Below, one piece after another: positions 7,094-15,616 of a stretch of DNA of 62,753 nt (the stretch's first letter is position 1; each line of letters begins with the position of its first letter). Under the pieces are notes generated by a model. It had not been told where the DNA came from, did no database searches, and saw only the letters and a program-made list of their open reading frames with translations. The translations under genes and the position numbers were made by a program. Source of the DNA: Micromonospora sp. AMSO31t (GTDB lineage: Bacteria > Actinomycetota > Actinomycetes > Mycobacteriales > Micromonosporaceae); contig NZ_WBKT01000017.1 in the NCBI RefSeq assembly GCF_008868175.1, forward strand, positions 1 through 62,753, read 5' to 3'.

Positions 7094-8345
7094 GGGGCGG
7101 GGTGACCTCCGTGAGGCGGGCGGTGAGGAAGGCATGTTCTGCCTCGTTGTCGACCAGGGCCAGCGCCGCGCGGTAGGCGTCCGCGGCTTCGGCAGGCCGG
7201 TCGAGGCGGCGGAGCAGGTCGGCGCGGATCGCCGGCAGGTAGTGGTAGCCGGCCAGGTGCGGATCGGCGGCCAGGGCGTCGACCTCGGCGAGGGCCGCGG
7301 CCGGTCCATCGACCATGGACACCGCGACCGCCCGGTTCAGCGCCACCACCGGCGACGACCAGCGCTTGAGCAGCTCGTCGTAGAGGCGGACGACCTGGGG
7401 CCAGTCGGTGGCGGCGTAGCTGGGGGCGATCGCGTGCAGCGAGGCGATGGCGGCCTGGAGGGCGTACCGGCCTACCCGGCCCGTGCGGAACGCGCCCAGG
7501 ACCAGGTGGTTGCCCTCGGCGATGGCCGCCCGGTCCCAGCGGGACCGGTCCTGCTCCTCCAGCACCAGCAGCCGCCCCTCGGCGTCGAGGCGGGTGGCCC
7601 GGCGGGCGTCGGTGAGCAGCAGCAGGGCGAGCAGGCCACGGACCTCCGGCTCGTCGGGCATCAGGGCCAGCAGCATCCGGGTCAGGTGCACCGCCCGGTC
7701 GACCAGGTCGGCGCGGACCAGGTCGCCCCCGGTCGGCGCGGTGTGCCCGGTCGTGAAGAGCAGGTGGATCACGGTGAGCACCGCGTCGAGCCGTTCCGGC
7801 AACTCGGCGGCCTCCGGCACCCGGTAGGGGATCCGGGCGGCGGCGATCTTCTTCTTGGCCCGGGTCACCCGGGCCGCCATGGTCGTCTCGGTGACCAGGA
7901 ACGCGCGGGCGATGTCGCCGGTGGCCACCCCGCAGACCAGGCGCAGGGTCAGCGCCACCTGGGCCTCCCGGGCCAGCGCCGGGTGGCAGCAGGTGAAGAC
8001 CAGCCGCAGCCGGTCGTCGGGGACCGCGTCCCCGCCGGACTCCTCCGGCATCTCGGCCTCCGCCGGCTCGACGAGCAGGGGCATCTTCGACCGGAACACC
8101 TTGTCCCGGCGCAGCACGTCGAGCGCCTTGCGCTTCGCCGTGGCGGTCAGCCAGGCGCCCGGCTTGTCGGGTACGCCGTCGCGCGCCCACGCAGCCAGCG
8201 CGGCCAGGTAGGCGTCCTGCACGCACTCCTCGGCCACGTCGAGGTCGCCGGCGACGCGCGCCGTCGCGGCGAGCACGAAGGCCCACTCGCGACGGTGCGC
8301 GTCCGCCACCGCGCGTTCGGCGGCGACCGCGGCGGCGTCGCTCAC
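7089..8345 (-). CDS. ECF42-type RNA polymerase sigma factor with C-terminal TPR-like extension
   Basis: This extracytoplasmic-function sigma factor of 418 residues is about twice the usual ECF length. Region 2 (about residues 10-80, with AEECVQDAYLAALAAWARDG) and region 4 (about 115-180, with CGVATGDIARAFLVTETTMAARVTRAKKKI) are followed by a long helical extension (TCCHPAL, LHAIAPSYAATDWPQVVRLYDELL). That layout marks group ECF42, where the extension replaces an anti-sigma factor as the control element. The GTG start at 8343-8345 overlaps the stop of the upstream YCII gene by 4 nt (GTGA), so translation is coupled to it. Such pairing with DGPF/YCII proteins is typical. The signal sensed is unknown. 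Confidence 0.9.
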   Translation of the reverse strand: MSDAAAVAAERAVADAHRREWAFVLAATARVAGDLDVAEECVQDAYLAALAAWARDGVPDKPGAWLTATAKRKALDVLRRDKVFRSKMPLLVEPAEAEMPEESGGDAVPDDRLRLVFTCCHPALAREAQVALTLRLVCGVATGDIARAFLVTETTMAARVTRAKKKIAAARIPYRVPEAAELPERLDAVLTVIHLLFTTGHTAPTGGDLVRADLVDRAVHLTRMLLALMPDEPEVRGLLALLLLTDARRATRLDAEGRLLVLEEQDRSRWDRAAIAEGNHLVLGAFRTGRVGRYALQAAIASLHAIAPSYAATDWPQVVRLYDELLKRWSSPVVALNRAVAVSMVDGPAAALAEVDALAADPHLAGYHYLPAIRADLLRRLDRPAEAADAYRAALALVDNEAEHAFLTARLTEVTPPR

Positions 8346-8683
8346 TCGGCCGGCGGCTGGAAGAGCGGCCGGACCTCGACGCCGCCGTCGATGGTCGCCG
8401 GGTTCAGCTTGGCGATCTTCAGGGCCACGTCCAGGTCGGGCGCTTCCAGGATGTAGAACCCGGCGACGACCTCCTTGGCCTCGATGAACGGGCCGTCGGT
8501 GACCAGGTCGCCGCGGATCGCCGTGGCGGTGGTGCTCGGCTGGAGCGCGAACCCCGTGAGGATCTGCCCGCCCAGCTCGGTGACCTGGTCGCCGTACCGC
8601 TCCAGCAGGGCCACGTAGTCCGGGGTCAGGTCCATCGGGTCGGCCGGCGCGGGCGAGTAGACGAGGACTGCGTACTGGGCCAT
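8342..8683 (-). CDS. YCII/DGPF domain protein, partner of the ECF42 sigma factor
   Basis: This 113-residue single-domain protein has the YCII-like ferredoxin fold: MAQYAVLVYSPA at the N-terminus and the family's DGPF motif at TDGPFIEAKEVVAGFYI. Proteins of this family are commonly encoded directly upstream of ECF42 sigma genes; their biochemical role is not established. The ATG has AAGGAG 6-7 nt upstream. It overlaps the sigma gene (GTGA) and is preceded by a match to the ECF42 promoter. I infer that it is a target or cofactor of the ECF42 pathway. Confidence 0.88.
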   Translation of the reverse strand: MAQYAVLVYSPAPADPMDLTPDYVALLERYGDQVTELGGQILTGFALQPSTTATAIRGDLVTDGPFIEAKEVVAGFYILEAPDLDVALKIAKLNPATIDGGVEVRPLFQPPAE

Positions 8684-8724
8684 CGGTGTCTCCTTGGGTT
8701 GTCGTTTTCCTCTTCCGCCTCACC

Positions 8725-8751
8725 GACGGACGGGCGCGGCCGGATTCGACA
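8725..8751 (-). promoter_or_regulatory. Putative ECF42-dependent promoter of the YCII-sigma operon
   Basis: On the minus strand TGTCGA (8751-8746) is followed 17 nt later by CGTC (8728-8725). This agrees with the reported ECF42 pattern of TGTCGA at -35 and CG(A/T)C at -10. It lies 42 nt before the YCII start and suggests autoregulation. Confidence 0.6.
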
Positions 8752-8778
8752 GCGGTCCGGGAAAAATCCTGCCTCTTT

Positions 8779-10035
8779 TCAGGACGCCGCGAAGTCCCGC
8801 ATGCGGCGCAGCGGCGAAAAGACCACGAACAGTGCCGCGCTCCACATGCCGAGCACGCAGACCAGCAGCGCCGGGCGCAGCCCGAGCCGGGTGCCGAGGG
8901 CGCCGCCGAGCAGGGCGCCGAGCGGGATGGCGCCGTAGCAGATCCACAGGAACGCGGCGTTGACCCGGCCGAGCAGCCGGGCCGGGGTGATCCGCTGCCG
9001 GTACGACATGGCGGCCACGTTGAACAGCACCGCGTTGGCCGCGAACGCGGCCGTGCCGACCGCGTAGAGCAGGGCGCCCCAGCCCGGCCGGGCCAGCGGC
9101 ATGAGCAGGTAGAGCGGGCCGGGCACGGCCATCGACACCCAGATGGTCCGGGCGCCGCCGAGCAGCGCGGTCACCCGCCCGGCCAGCACGCCGGCCACCA
9201 GCCCGCCCACCGAGCCGAGGCTGAACAGGAGCCCGATGGTGGCCGGGCTGGCGTGCAGCACCCGCAATAGGTAGGGCACCTCGATGGCGCGGGTGGCCAT
9301 GACGAAGAAGTTCGAGGTGGCGGTGCAGGCCAGGACCAGGGCGAGGATCCGCTGCCGGCGGATGAAACCGAGGCCCTCGGTGAGCGCCGCCCGGACCGGC
9401 ACCCGGGCCTCGGCGCGGGGCGTCGGGCGGTGCCGCACCAGCAGCAGCGTGACCGCGCTGGCCAGGAAGCTCGCCGCGTCGGCGACGAAGGTGCGGGCCG
9501 CGCCGAGCAGGCCGACGAGCAGGCCGCCCGCGCTCGGCCCGGCCAGGTGGGCGAGGTTCTCGCTCACTTCGAGGCGCGCGTTGGCCGAGGTCAACTGCTC
9601 CGGCGCGACGAGGGCGGGCAGCAGGCTCCGGTACGCCACCGTGAACGCCACGGTCAGCACGCCGGAGAGCCCGACCACCGCGTACAGGAAGGCCAGCGTG
9701 AGGTGGCCGACCAGGGCGACCACCGGCACCGACAGCAGCAGCGCCGCGCGACCCAGGTCGCACGCGACCATCAGCCGCCGCTGGTCGACCCGGTCGGCCA
9801 GCATCCCGGCCGGCAGCGAGAAGATCAGGTACGGCAGCCAGGCCAGGACGGTGAGCAGGGAGACCTGGAGGACGGTGGCGTCGAGCACGTCCGCGGCGAG
9901 CAGCGGCACCGCCACCCCGGAGACCCGGGTGCCCACCTCGCTGACCGTCTGGCCGCTCCAGAGCAGCAGGAAGTTCCGGCTCCGCCACAGCGGGGTGCGG
10001 GTTCCGGGCATCGGGGGCGTCAGTTGCTGGGTCAC
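8779..10035 (-). CDS. Major facilitator superfamily exporter (DHA3-like)
   Basis: This 418-residue protein has about 12 hydrophobic segments. It carries the MFS loop 2-3 motif in the form AGMLADRVDQRRLM (about residues 75-90). The N-terminal RNFLLLWSGQTVSEVGTRVSGVAVPLLA is typical of the DHA3 group of drug/macrolide exporters and MFS permeases of unknown substrate. The GTG start (10033-10035) gives VTQQLTPPMPG before the first membrane segment. It is transcribed towards the ECF operon with no tight coupling. The substrate is unknown. Confidence 0.85.
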   Translation of the reverse strand: MTQQLTPPMPGTRTPLWRSRNFLLLWSGQTVSEVGTRVSGVAVPLLAADVLDATVLQVSLLTVLAWLPYLIFSLPAGMLADRVDQRRLMVACDLGRAALLLSVPVVALVGHLTLAFLYAVVGLSGVLTVAFTVAYRSLLPALVAPEQLTSANARLEVSENLAHLAGPSAGGLLVGLLGAARTFVADAASFLASAVTLLLVRHRPTPRAEARVPVRAALTEGLGFIRRQRILALVLACTATSNFFVMATRAIEVPYLLRVLHASPATIGLLFSLGSVGGLVAGVLAGRVTALLGGARTIWVSMAVPGPLYLLMPLARPGWGALLYAVGTAAFAANAVLFNVAAMSYRQRITPARLLGRVNAAFLWICYGAIPLGALLGGALGTRLGLRPALLVCVLGMWSAALFVVFSPLRRMRDFAAS

Positions 10036-10179
10036 CGGTCGGGCCTGTCCGTCGAGGTCATGCGTGTGCGACCCGGCACGGTATCCCGCCGGCCCGCTGC
10101 GGGGCGCGGCATTTCCCCGGCCGGAGACGGTCGTCGCCGAGCTGGGCGGGTACGGACGGACGCGGGGCCGGCCGGCGAC

Positions 10180-10185
10180 TAGGGT
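10180..10185 (+). promoter_or_regulatory. -10 element (TAGGGT) of a probable leaderless methyltransferase mRNA
   Basis: TAGGGT lies 8 nt before the ATG at 10194, so transcription would begin at or next to the start codon. No Shine-Dalgarno sequence is present. Confidence 0.45.
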
Positions 10186-10193
10186 CGTCTTTC

Positions 10194-10835
10194 ATGATCG
10201 AACCGAACTGGCTCACCGAGACGCGCGCCGCCTACGACACGGTGGCCGTGGACTACGCACGGTTGATTCCCGACGTGCTGGAGGGCCCGCTCGACCGGGG
10301 GATGCTGGCCGCGTTCGCGGAGCTGGTGGGCCCCGGCCGGCCGGTGCTGGAGGCGGGCTGCGGGACCGGCCGGATCACCGCCCACCTGCGCGGTCTCGGG
10401 CTCGACATCTCCGGGGTCGACCTCTCCCCGGGCATGCTCGAGGTGGCCCGCCGGAACTATCCGGAGCTGCGCTTCGAGGTCGGCTCGATGACCGCGCTGG
10501 ACATCCGCGACGCGGCGCTGGCCGGCCTCGTGGCCTGGTACTCGATCATCCACCTGCCGCCGGACCTGCTGCCCGGGGTGTTCGCCGAGTTCCACCGGGT
10601 GCTCGCCCCGGGCGGTCACCTGCTGATCGCGGTCAAGGCCGGCGACGAGCGGATCCGGCTGGAGCAGGCGTACGGCCACACCGTCTCGTACGACGTGTAC
10701 TGGCTGCCGCCGGAACGGCTCGCCGAGCAGCTCACGGCGGCTGGGTTCGCCGTGCACGCCACGCTGGTCCGGGAAGCGGAGGAGCTGGACCGGGGGCCGC
10801 AGGCGTTCCTGCTCGCCCGGAAGGCCGACCGGTGA
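10194..10835 (+). CDS. Class I SAM-dependent methyltransferase
   Basis: The 213-residue protein shows methyltransferase motif I (VLEAGCGTGRITAHL, about residues 50-64), the acidic strand-2 end (ISGVDLSPGML) and a late HRVLAPGGHLLI strand. It resembles methyltransferase domain 11/25 enzymes acting on small molecules; the acceptor is unknown. The ATG lies only 8 nt after a TAGGGT hexamer, which fits a leaderless mRNA. Its TGA overlaps the GTG of the asparaginase gene (GTGA), so the two form an operon. No metabolic link between them is evident. Confidence 0.88.
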   Translation: MIEPNWLTETRAAYDTVAVDYARLIPDVLEGPLDRGMLAAFAELVGPGRPVLEAGCGTGRITAHLRGLGLDISGVDLSPGMLEVARRNYPELRFEVGSMTALDIRDAALAGLVAWYSIIHLPPDLLPGVFAEFHRVLAPGGHLLIAVKAGDERIRLEQAYGHTVSYDVYWLPPERLAEQLTAAGFAVHATLVREAEELDRGPQAFLLARKADR

Positions 10836-11809
10836 CCGTCGCGCTCTTCACCCTGGGCGGCACGATCGCCATGGCGGGCACCGGTTCCGGGGGAGTGGTC
10901 AGCCGGCTCACCGGCGCCGACCTCACGGCCGCCGTACCGGGGCTCGCCGACATCCCGCTCGACGTGCGGGACGTCGAGGCGGTGCCCAGCGCCGCCCTGG
11001 CGTACCGGCAGATCCTGGACCTGGTGGACGCGGCGGGCGCGCCAATCGCCGACGGGGCGACCGGCGTGGTGGTGACCCAGGGCACCGACACCCTGGAGGA
11101 GAGCGCCTTCCTGGCCGACCTGGTCTGGCCGCACCCGGCGCCGCTGGTGTTCACCGGCGCGATGCGCAACCCCACCCTGGCCGGCCCGGACGGCCCGGCC
11201 AACCTGCTTGCCGCCGCCCGGGTCGCCGCCGCGCCGGCCGCGCGGGACCTGGGGGTGCTGGTGGCGTTCAACGACGAGATCCACGCGGCCCGCTTCGCCC
11301 GCAAGACCCACAGCACCAGCACGGCCACGTTCGCCTCGCCCAACGCCGGGCCGCTCGGGCACGTCATCGAGGGCGAGGTACGGCTGCTCACCCGCCCGCC
11401 CCGGCACGCCCCGCTGCCGCCGGTGGACGGCGACCGGCTGGCCGCCACCCGGGTGGCGCTGCACACCGTCACCCTCGACGACGACCCGGCGCTGCTCGAC
11501 GCGCTCACCCCGGGCCTGGACGGCCTCGTGGTGGCCGGCTTCGGGGTGGGGCACGTGCCGCCGGACTTCGCCCCGGCGCTGGGCGAGCTGGCCGCGCGGA
11601 TGCCGGTGGTGCTCGCCTCCCGGACCGGGGCCGGGTCGGTGCTGCGGAACACCTACGGCGCGGTCGGCTCGGAGACCGACCTGCGGCGGCGCGGGCTGGT
11701 CCGCGGTGGGCTGCTCGACCCGTACAAGGCGAAGGTGCTGCTCCGGCTGCTGCTGGCCGGCGGCGCGGACCGGGCGGCGGTCGCCGCGGCGTTCGACCGG
11801 CACGGCTGA
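10832..11809 (+). CDS. ansA: Asparaginase
   Basis: The enzyme hydrolyses L-asparagine to aspartate and ammonia. The 325-residue product has the two active-site threonine motifs: TLGGTIAM at residues 5-12 and VVVTQGTDTLEESAF near residue 85. It also has the downstream LAGPDGPANLL segment and the conserved GAGSVLRNTYG. No signal peptide is visible, so a cytoplasmic type I enzyme is likely. The GTG start overlaps the stop of the upstream methyltransferase (GTGA), so translation is coupled. Confidence 0.92.
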   Translation: MTVALFTLGGTIAMAGTGSGGVVSRLTGADLTAAVPGLADIPLDVRDVEAVPSAALAYRQILDLVDAAGAPIADGATGVVVTQGTDTLEESAFLADLVWPHPAPLVFTGAMRNPTLAGPDGPANLLAAARVAAAPAARDLGVLVAFNDEIHAARFARKTHSTSTATFASPNAGPLGHVIEGEVRLLTRPPRHAPLPPVDGDRLAATRVALHTVTLDDDPALLDALTPGLDGLVVAGFGVGHVPPDFAPALGELAARMPVVLASRTGAGSVLRNTYGAVGSETDLRRRGLVRGGLLDPYKAKVLLRLLLAGGADRAAVAAAFDRHG

Positions 11810-11833
11810 GCCGGCGCCTCGGGGCAGCCTCCG

Positions 11834-11839
11834 TAGACT
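11834..11839 (+). promoter_or_regulatory. -10 element (TAGACT) of a probable leaderless DUF5522 mRNA
   Basis: TAGACT ends 6 nt before the GTG at 11846, and no ribosome-binding site is visible. Confidence 0.5.
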
Positions 11840-11845
11840 CGCGCG

Positions 11846-12088
11846 GTGACCGGAGAGCGACGACCCCTGGCGGACCGGCCGTTGGCCGAGCCGCACCCGT
11901 CGCGGCTGTCGCCCGACCACCCGGACCGGGCGCGGATCCTGGCCGCCCACGCCGCCGCCCTGGCCGCCGGTGAGGCCGGCTACCTCGACCCGGAGACCGG
12001 GCTGTTCGTGCTCAGCGCCGGTTTCCTGGCCCGCCGCGGCACGTGCTGCGGGCGAGGATGCCGGCACTGTCCGTACGTGGTCGATTGA
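11846..12088 (+). CDS. DUF5522 small cysteine-rich protein
   Basis: This 80-residue protein ends in the family signature: PETGLFVLSAGFLARRGTCC then GRGCRHCPY, with four cysteines and a His that could bind a metal. The function of DUF5522 is unknown. The start is supported by TAGACT 6 nt upstream, which suggests a leaderless transcript separate from ansA. Confidence 0.82.
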   Translation: MTGERRPLADRPLAEPHPSRLSPDHPDRARILAAHAAALAAGEAGYLDPETGLFVLSAGFLARRGTCCGRGCRHCPYVVD

Positions 12089-12174
12089 GGACTTCCGTCC
12101 CGGCGGGGTTGCCCGTACGGTGGCCGACGGACATCCGGCGGGCGGTGCCCGCCGACGACTGCGGAGGTCTCCAC

Positions 12175-12723
12175 GTGCGCGCCCGTACCTGGCTGGCCGC
12201 TTCGGCCGTACTGCTGACCGCCGGCTGCGCCAAGGAGGCCACGCGGGTGGCGGTGCCGGCGGCCGGGCCGAAGGCGGTCGAGGTGTCCGCCGCCTCGTCG
12301 GGCGGCGCGTGCCGGCTGCTCGACTTCGCGGTGATCGCCAAGCACACCGGCGGCACGTTCGACGTGGCCGCCGCCATGGACAAGGGCGACACGCACACCT
12401 GCGTGGTCCGGGCCGAGCAGGCGGTGCTGCCGGAGCTGACCCTCACGGTGACCGACACGTCGATCGACACGTCGACCTTCACCCTCGACGTGCTGCCCCG
12501 GGGCGCGAAGAAGGTCACCAAGCTCGGGAAGATCGCCTACCGGCACACGCTGCCGAAGACCGCGAAGAACGGCCCGGTGGCGGAGGTGGGCTGGCTGGCC
12601 GGCGAGGGGCGGCTGGTCACGCTGCGCTGGACCACCCCGCGTGGCACCGCCACGGCCGAGGCGGACAAGGCGGCCGGCAAGCTGGTCAACCTCGCCAGGG
12701 TGGTCGACACCCGGCAGCTCTGA
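12175..12723 (+). CDS. Secreted lipoprotein of unknown function
   Basis: The 182-residue precursor has an Arg-positive start, a short hydrophobic core and a lipobox LLTAGC, with the modified Cys at about residue 18. It is predicted to be anchored on the outer face of the membrane. The mature part has one further Cys pair candidate (GGACRLLDF and THTCVV) and beta-rich segments. The GTG has GGAGG 7 nt upstream. It converges on ideR with only 16 bp between stops. I do not recognise a family beyond actinobacterial lipoprotein. Confidence 0.75.
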   Translation: MRARTWLAASAVLLTAGCAKEATRVAVPAAGPKAVEVSAASSGGACRLLDFAVIAKHTGGTFDVAAAMDKGDTHTCVVRAEQAVLPELTLTVTDTSIDTSTFTLDVLPRGAKKVTKLGKIAYRHTLPKTAKNGPVAEVGWLAGEGRLVTLRWTTPRGTATAEADKAAGKLVNLARVVDTRQL

Positions 12724-12730
12724 CCGCCGG

Positions 12731-12751
12731 GCGGCCCGGTCAGCGGGCCGC
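12731..12751. terminator. Short hairpin between convergent lipoprotein and ideR genes
   Basis: GCGGCCCG (12731-12738) pairs with CGGGCCGC (12744-12751) around a 5-nt loop. It overlaps the ideR stop codon. There is no T-tract, so terminator activity is only inferred from position. Confidence 0.4.
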
Positions 12752-13426
12752 GACGAACACCCGGGAGGCCACCTCGCGGGGCAGCCGGACCCGGTCGCCG
12801 GAGCGGTCGATGGAGACGCCGTCGCGTTCCTGGGCCACGGTCACCGTGGCGCCCGGGTCGACGCCCGCCGCGTGCAGCTGCCGGAGCACGTCGGCGTCGG
12901 TCTGCACGCTTTCGCAGATCCGCCGCACCACGACCGGCCCGGACAGGCCCGGGAAGGCCAGGTTCCGCTCGCCCTCCGCGGTCTCGACCTCGCGCAGGCC
13001 CGGCTCGCCCAGCTCCTCGAGGCCGGGGATCGGGTTTCCGTAGGGGGAGCGGGTCGGGCGGTTGAGCAGGTCGTAGACCCGCTTCTCGACCGCGTCGCTC
13101 ATCACGTGCTCCCAGCGGCAGGCCTCGTCGTGGGCCTCCTCGTAGGGCATCCCGATCACGTTGACGAGCAGCAGCTCGGCGAGCCGGTGCTTGCGCATGA
13201 CCGAAACGGCCGAGGTGCGGCCCAGCGCGGTGAGCATCAGGTGGCGGTCGCCCTCGACGGTGAGCAGGCCGTCCCGCTCCATGCGGGCCACGGTCTGGCT
13301 GACGGTGGGACCACTCTGCTTCAGCCGCTCCGCGATCCGCGCGCGCAGCGGCGGCACCCCCTCCTCTTCCAGCTCGAGGATGGTGCGCAGGTACATCTCG
13401 GTCGTGTCGACCAGGTCATGCTTCAC
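12740..13426 (-). CDS. ideR: IdeR/DtxR-family iron-dependent repressor
   Basis: This 228-residue Fe(II)-responsive repressor controls iron uptake and storage genes. The winged helix (about residues 5-70: LRARIAERLKQSGPTVSQTV) is nearly identical to IdeR and DmdR1. Both metal sites can be seen: Met11, Cys103, Glu106 and His107 for the primary site, and His80, Glu84 and His99 for the ancillary site. A C-terminal SH3/FeoA-like domain covers about 155-228. The GTG start (13424-13426) is preceded by GGAGGG on its strand. The closest named relatives are IdeR (Mycobacterium) and DmdR (Streptomyces); the choice of symbol is by family. Confidence 0.93.
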   Translation of the reverse strand: MKHDLVDTTEMYLRTILELEEEGVPPLRARIAERLKQSGPTVSQTVARMERDGLLTVEGDRHLMLTALGRTSAVSVMRKHRLAELLLVNVIGMPYEEAHDEACRWEHVMSDAVEKRVYDLLNRPTRSPYGNPIPGLEELGEPGLREVETAEGERNLAFPGLSGPVVVRRICESVQTDADVLRQLHAAGVDPGATVTVAQERDGVSIDRSGDRVRLPREVASRVFVAAR

Positions 13427-13524
13427 GTCAGCGTCCCTCCGGCGTTCGATGCTACCCCGGACCCCCGACGATCCACGCCCGCCGAACCGGGAGGTCGCTG
13501 CCCGGATGGTGTTGACTGGACCGC

Positions 13525-14367
13525 ATGTCCGGAACCGAAGACCTGCTCGTCGAGCCCGACCGGCTCGCCGCCGAGCTCGACCGCGCCGATCCGCCCACCC
13601 TCCTGGACGTCCGCTGGCGGCTCGCCGGGCCGCCCGGCCGGGAGGACTACCGGGCCGGTCACCTGCCCGGCGCGGTCTTCGTCGACCTGGACACCGAGCT
13701 CTGTGGCCGGCCGGGCGCCGCCGGCCGGCACCCGCTGCCCGACCCCGCCGCGCTCCAGGCCGCGCTGCGGGCCGCCGGCGTCCGCGCCGGGCACCCCGTG
13801 GTGGTGTACGACGGCGGCGACGGCATGTCGGCCGCCCGCGCCTGGTGGACGCTGCGCTGGGCCGGTCACCGGGCGGTCCGGGTGCTGCACGGCGGCTTCC
13901 CGGCCTGGGCCGCGGCCGGCGGACCCGTCTCCACCGACGCGCCGGCGCCCGCGCCCGGGGACGTCACGGTCAGCCCGGGCGAGCTGCCGGTGCTGGACGC
14001 GGGGAAGGCCGCCCGGCTGGCCGCCGCCGACGCCGGGGTGCTGCTCGACGTGCGGGCCGCCCCCCGCTACCGGGGCGAGACCGAGCCGATCGACCGGGTC
14101 GCCGGGCATGTCCCGGGCGCGGTCAACCTGCCGGCCCCGGAGTACGTCACCGAGGGACGCTTCCCCGCCGCCGAGGCGCTGCGCGAGCGGTTCGCCGCCG
14201 CCGGGGTGGCCGAGGGCGCGCCGGTCGGCGCGTACTGCGGCTCGGGGGTGACCGCCGCCCAGGCGGTCCTGGCGCTGCACCTGGCCGGCCGCCCGGACGC
14301 CGCCCTGTACGTCGGCTCGTGGAGCAACTGGGTGGCCGACCCGGACCGTCCGGTCGCCACCGGGTAG
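13525..14367 (+). CDS. Sulfurtransferase with two rhodanese domains
   Basis: This 280-residue enzyme of the thiosulfate/3-mercaptopyruvate sulfurtransferase type has an inactive N-terminal rhodanese domain (about 5-130, LLDVRWRLAGPPGREDYRAG) and a catalytic C-terminal one (about 150-278). The active-site loop YCGSGVTA carries the persulfide-forming Cys. The CGSGVT loop is closer to thiosulfate/3-MST enzymes of actinobacteria than to the CRKGVT of classical rhodanese. The ATG lies 7 nt after TTGACT, a possible leaderless -10. Confidence 0.9.
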   Translation: MSGTEDLLVEPDRLAAELDRADPPTLLDVRWRLAGPPGREDYRAGHLPGAVFVDLDTELCGRPGAAGRHPLPDPAALQAALRAAGVRAGHPVVVYDGGDGMSAARAWWTLRWAGHRAVRVLHGGFPAWAAAGGPVSTDAPAPAPGDVTVSPGELPVLDAGKAARLAAADAGVLLDVRAAPRYRGETEPIDRVAGHVPGAVNLPAPEYVTEGRFPAAEALRERFAAAGVAEGAPVGAYCGSGVTAAQAVLALHLAGRPDAALYVGSWSNWVADPDRPVATG

Positions 14368-14431
14368 ACACCCGGGCCGCCGCGGAGTGCGTGCGGTGGG
14401 GCGGCCCCGGACCACGTGCGACGATGAGCCC

Positions 14432-15613
14432 ATGGCCGACGACACGGTGGTGGTGTGGGACGAGGCCCTGCTCGGGTACGACATGGGCGACCATCCCCTG
14501 GACCCGGTGCGGGTCGAGTTGACCATGGCGCTCGCCCGCGAGCTGGGGGTGCTGGACCGGCCCGGGGTCCGGCTCGTGAAGCCGGAGCCGGCCGACGACG
14601 CGCTGCTCACCCGGGTGCACGACCCGCGCTACCTGGAGGCCGTGCGGGCCGCGCCCCGCGACCCGCTCTTCGCCGGCTTCGGTCTCGGCACCTCGGACAA
14701 CCCCGTCTTCGACGGCATGCACGAGTCGAGCGCGCTGATCGCCGGGGCGAGCGTGGCCGCGGCCGAGGCGGTCTGGCGCGGCGAGGCCCGGCGGGCGGTC
14801 AACGTGGCCGGCGGGCTGCACCACGCCATGCCGGCCCGGGCCTCCGGCTTCTGCGTCTACAACGACCCGGCGGTGGCCATCGCCCGCCTGCTCGACCTGG
14901 GCGCGGAGCGCATCGCGTACGTGGACGTGGACGTGCACCACGGCGACGGGGTAGAGGAGATCTTCTACCGGGACCCGCGGGTGCTCACGGTCAGCCTGCA
15001 CGAGACCCCGCTGGCGCTCTTCCCCGGCACCGGGTTCCCCGACGAGACCGGCGGCCCGGGCGCGGAGGGGTCGGCGGTCAACCTGCCGCTGCCGCCGGGC
15101 GCCGGCGACCCGGGCTGGCAGCGCGCGTTCCACGCCGTCGTGCCGTCGGTGCTGCGGGCGTTCCGGCCGCAGGTGTTGGTCACCCAGTGCGGGGCGGACG
15201 GGCACCGGCTGGACCCCCTGGCCGACCTGCACCTCTCCGTCGACGGGCAGCGGGCCACCTACCTGGCGCTGCGCGCGCTCGCCGACGAGCTCTGCGACGG
15301 CCGCTGGGTGGCCTTCGGCGGCGGCGGGTACGCGCTGGTCGAGGTGGTGCCGCGGGCCTGGACGCACCTGCTCGCGGTGGCCACCGGGGAGCCGCTCGAC
15401 CCGGCCACCCTCACCCCGCCGGGCTGGCGGGAGCTGGCGGCGCGACGGCGGCCCGGGCACGAGATCCCGCTGCGGATGACCGACGACGTCGACCCGTCGT
15501 ACCAGCCGTGGCAGCCGAGCGGCGAGCCGACCGCGGTGGACCGCGCGATCGCGGCGACCCGCAAGGCGGTCTTCCCGCTGCACGGGCTCGACCCGCACGA
15601 TCCCCGCGACTGA
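14432..15613 (+). CDS. acuC: AcuC-type class I histone-deacetylase-fold protein deacetylase
   Basis: This zinc-dependent protein-lysine deacetylase works on acetyl-CoA synthetase in Bacillus, where AcuC reverses AcuA acetylation. The 393-residue product shows the arginase/deacetylase fold with the catalytic HH pair in GGLHHAMP and the zinc ligands in VDVDVHHGDGVEE. A late glycine motif FGGGGY is also present. It starts at ATG 14432 and is followed after 3 bp by a Pat-type acetyltransferase on the same strand. An opposed modification pair encoded together is therefore likely, with acetyl-CoA synthetase as the expected target by analogy. Confidence 0.92.
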   Translation: MADDTVVVWDEALLGYDMGDHPLDPVRVELTMALARELGVLDRPGVRLVKPEPADDALLTRVHDPRYLEAVRAAPRDPLFAGFGLGTSDNPVFDGMHESSALIAGASVAAAEAVWRGEARRAVNVAGGLHHAMPARASGFCVYNDPAVAIARLLDLGAERIAYVDVDVHHGDGVEEIFYRDPRVLTVSLHETPLALFPGTGFPDETGGPGAEGSAVNLPLPPGAGDPGWQRAFHAVVPSVLRAFRPQVLVTQCGADGHRLDPLADLHLSVDGQRATYLALRALADELCDGRWVAFGGGGYALVEVVPRAWTHLLAVATGEPLDPATLTPPGWRELAARRRPGHEIPLRMTDDVDPSYQPWQPSGEPTAVDRAIAATRKAVFPLHGLDPHDPRD

Positions 15614-15616
15614 CCG

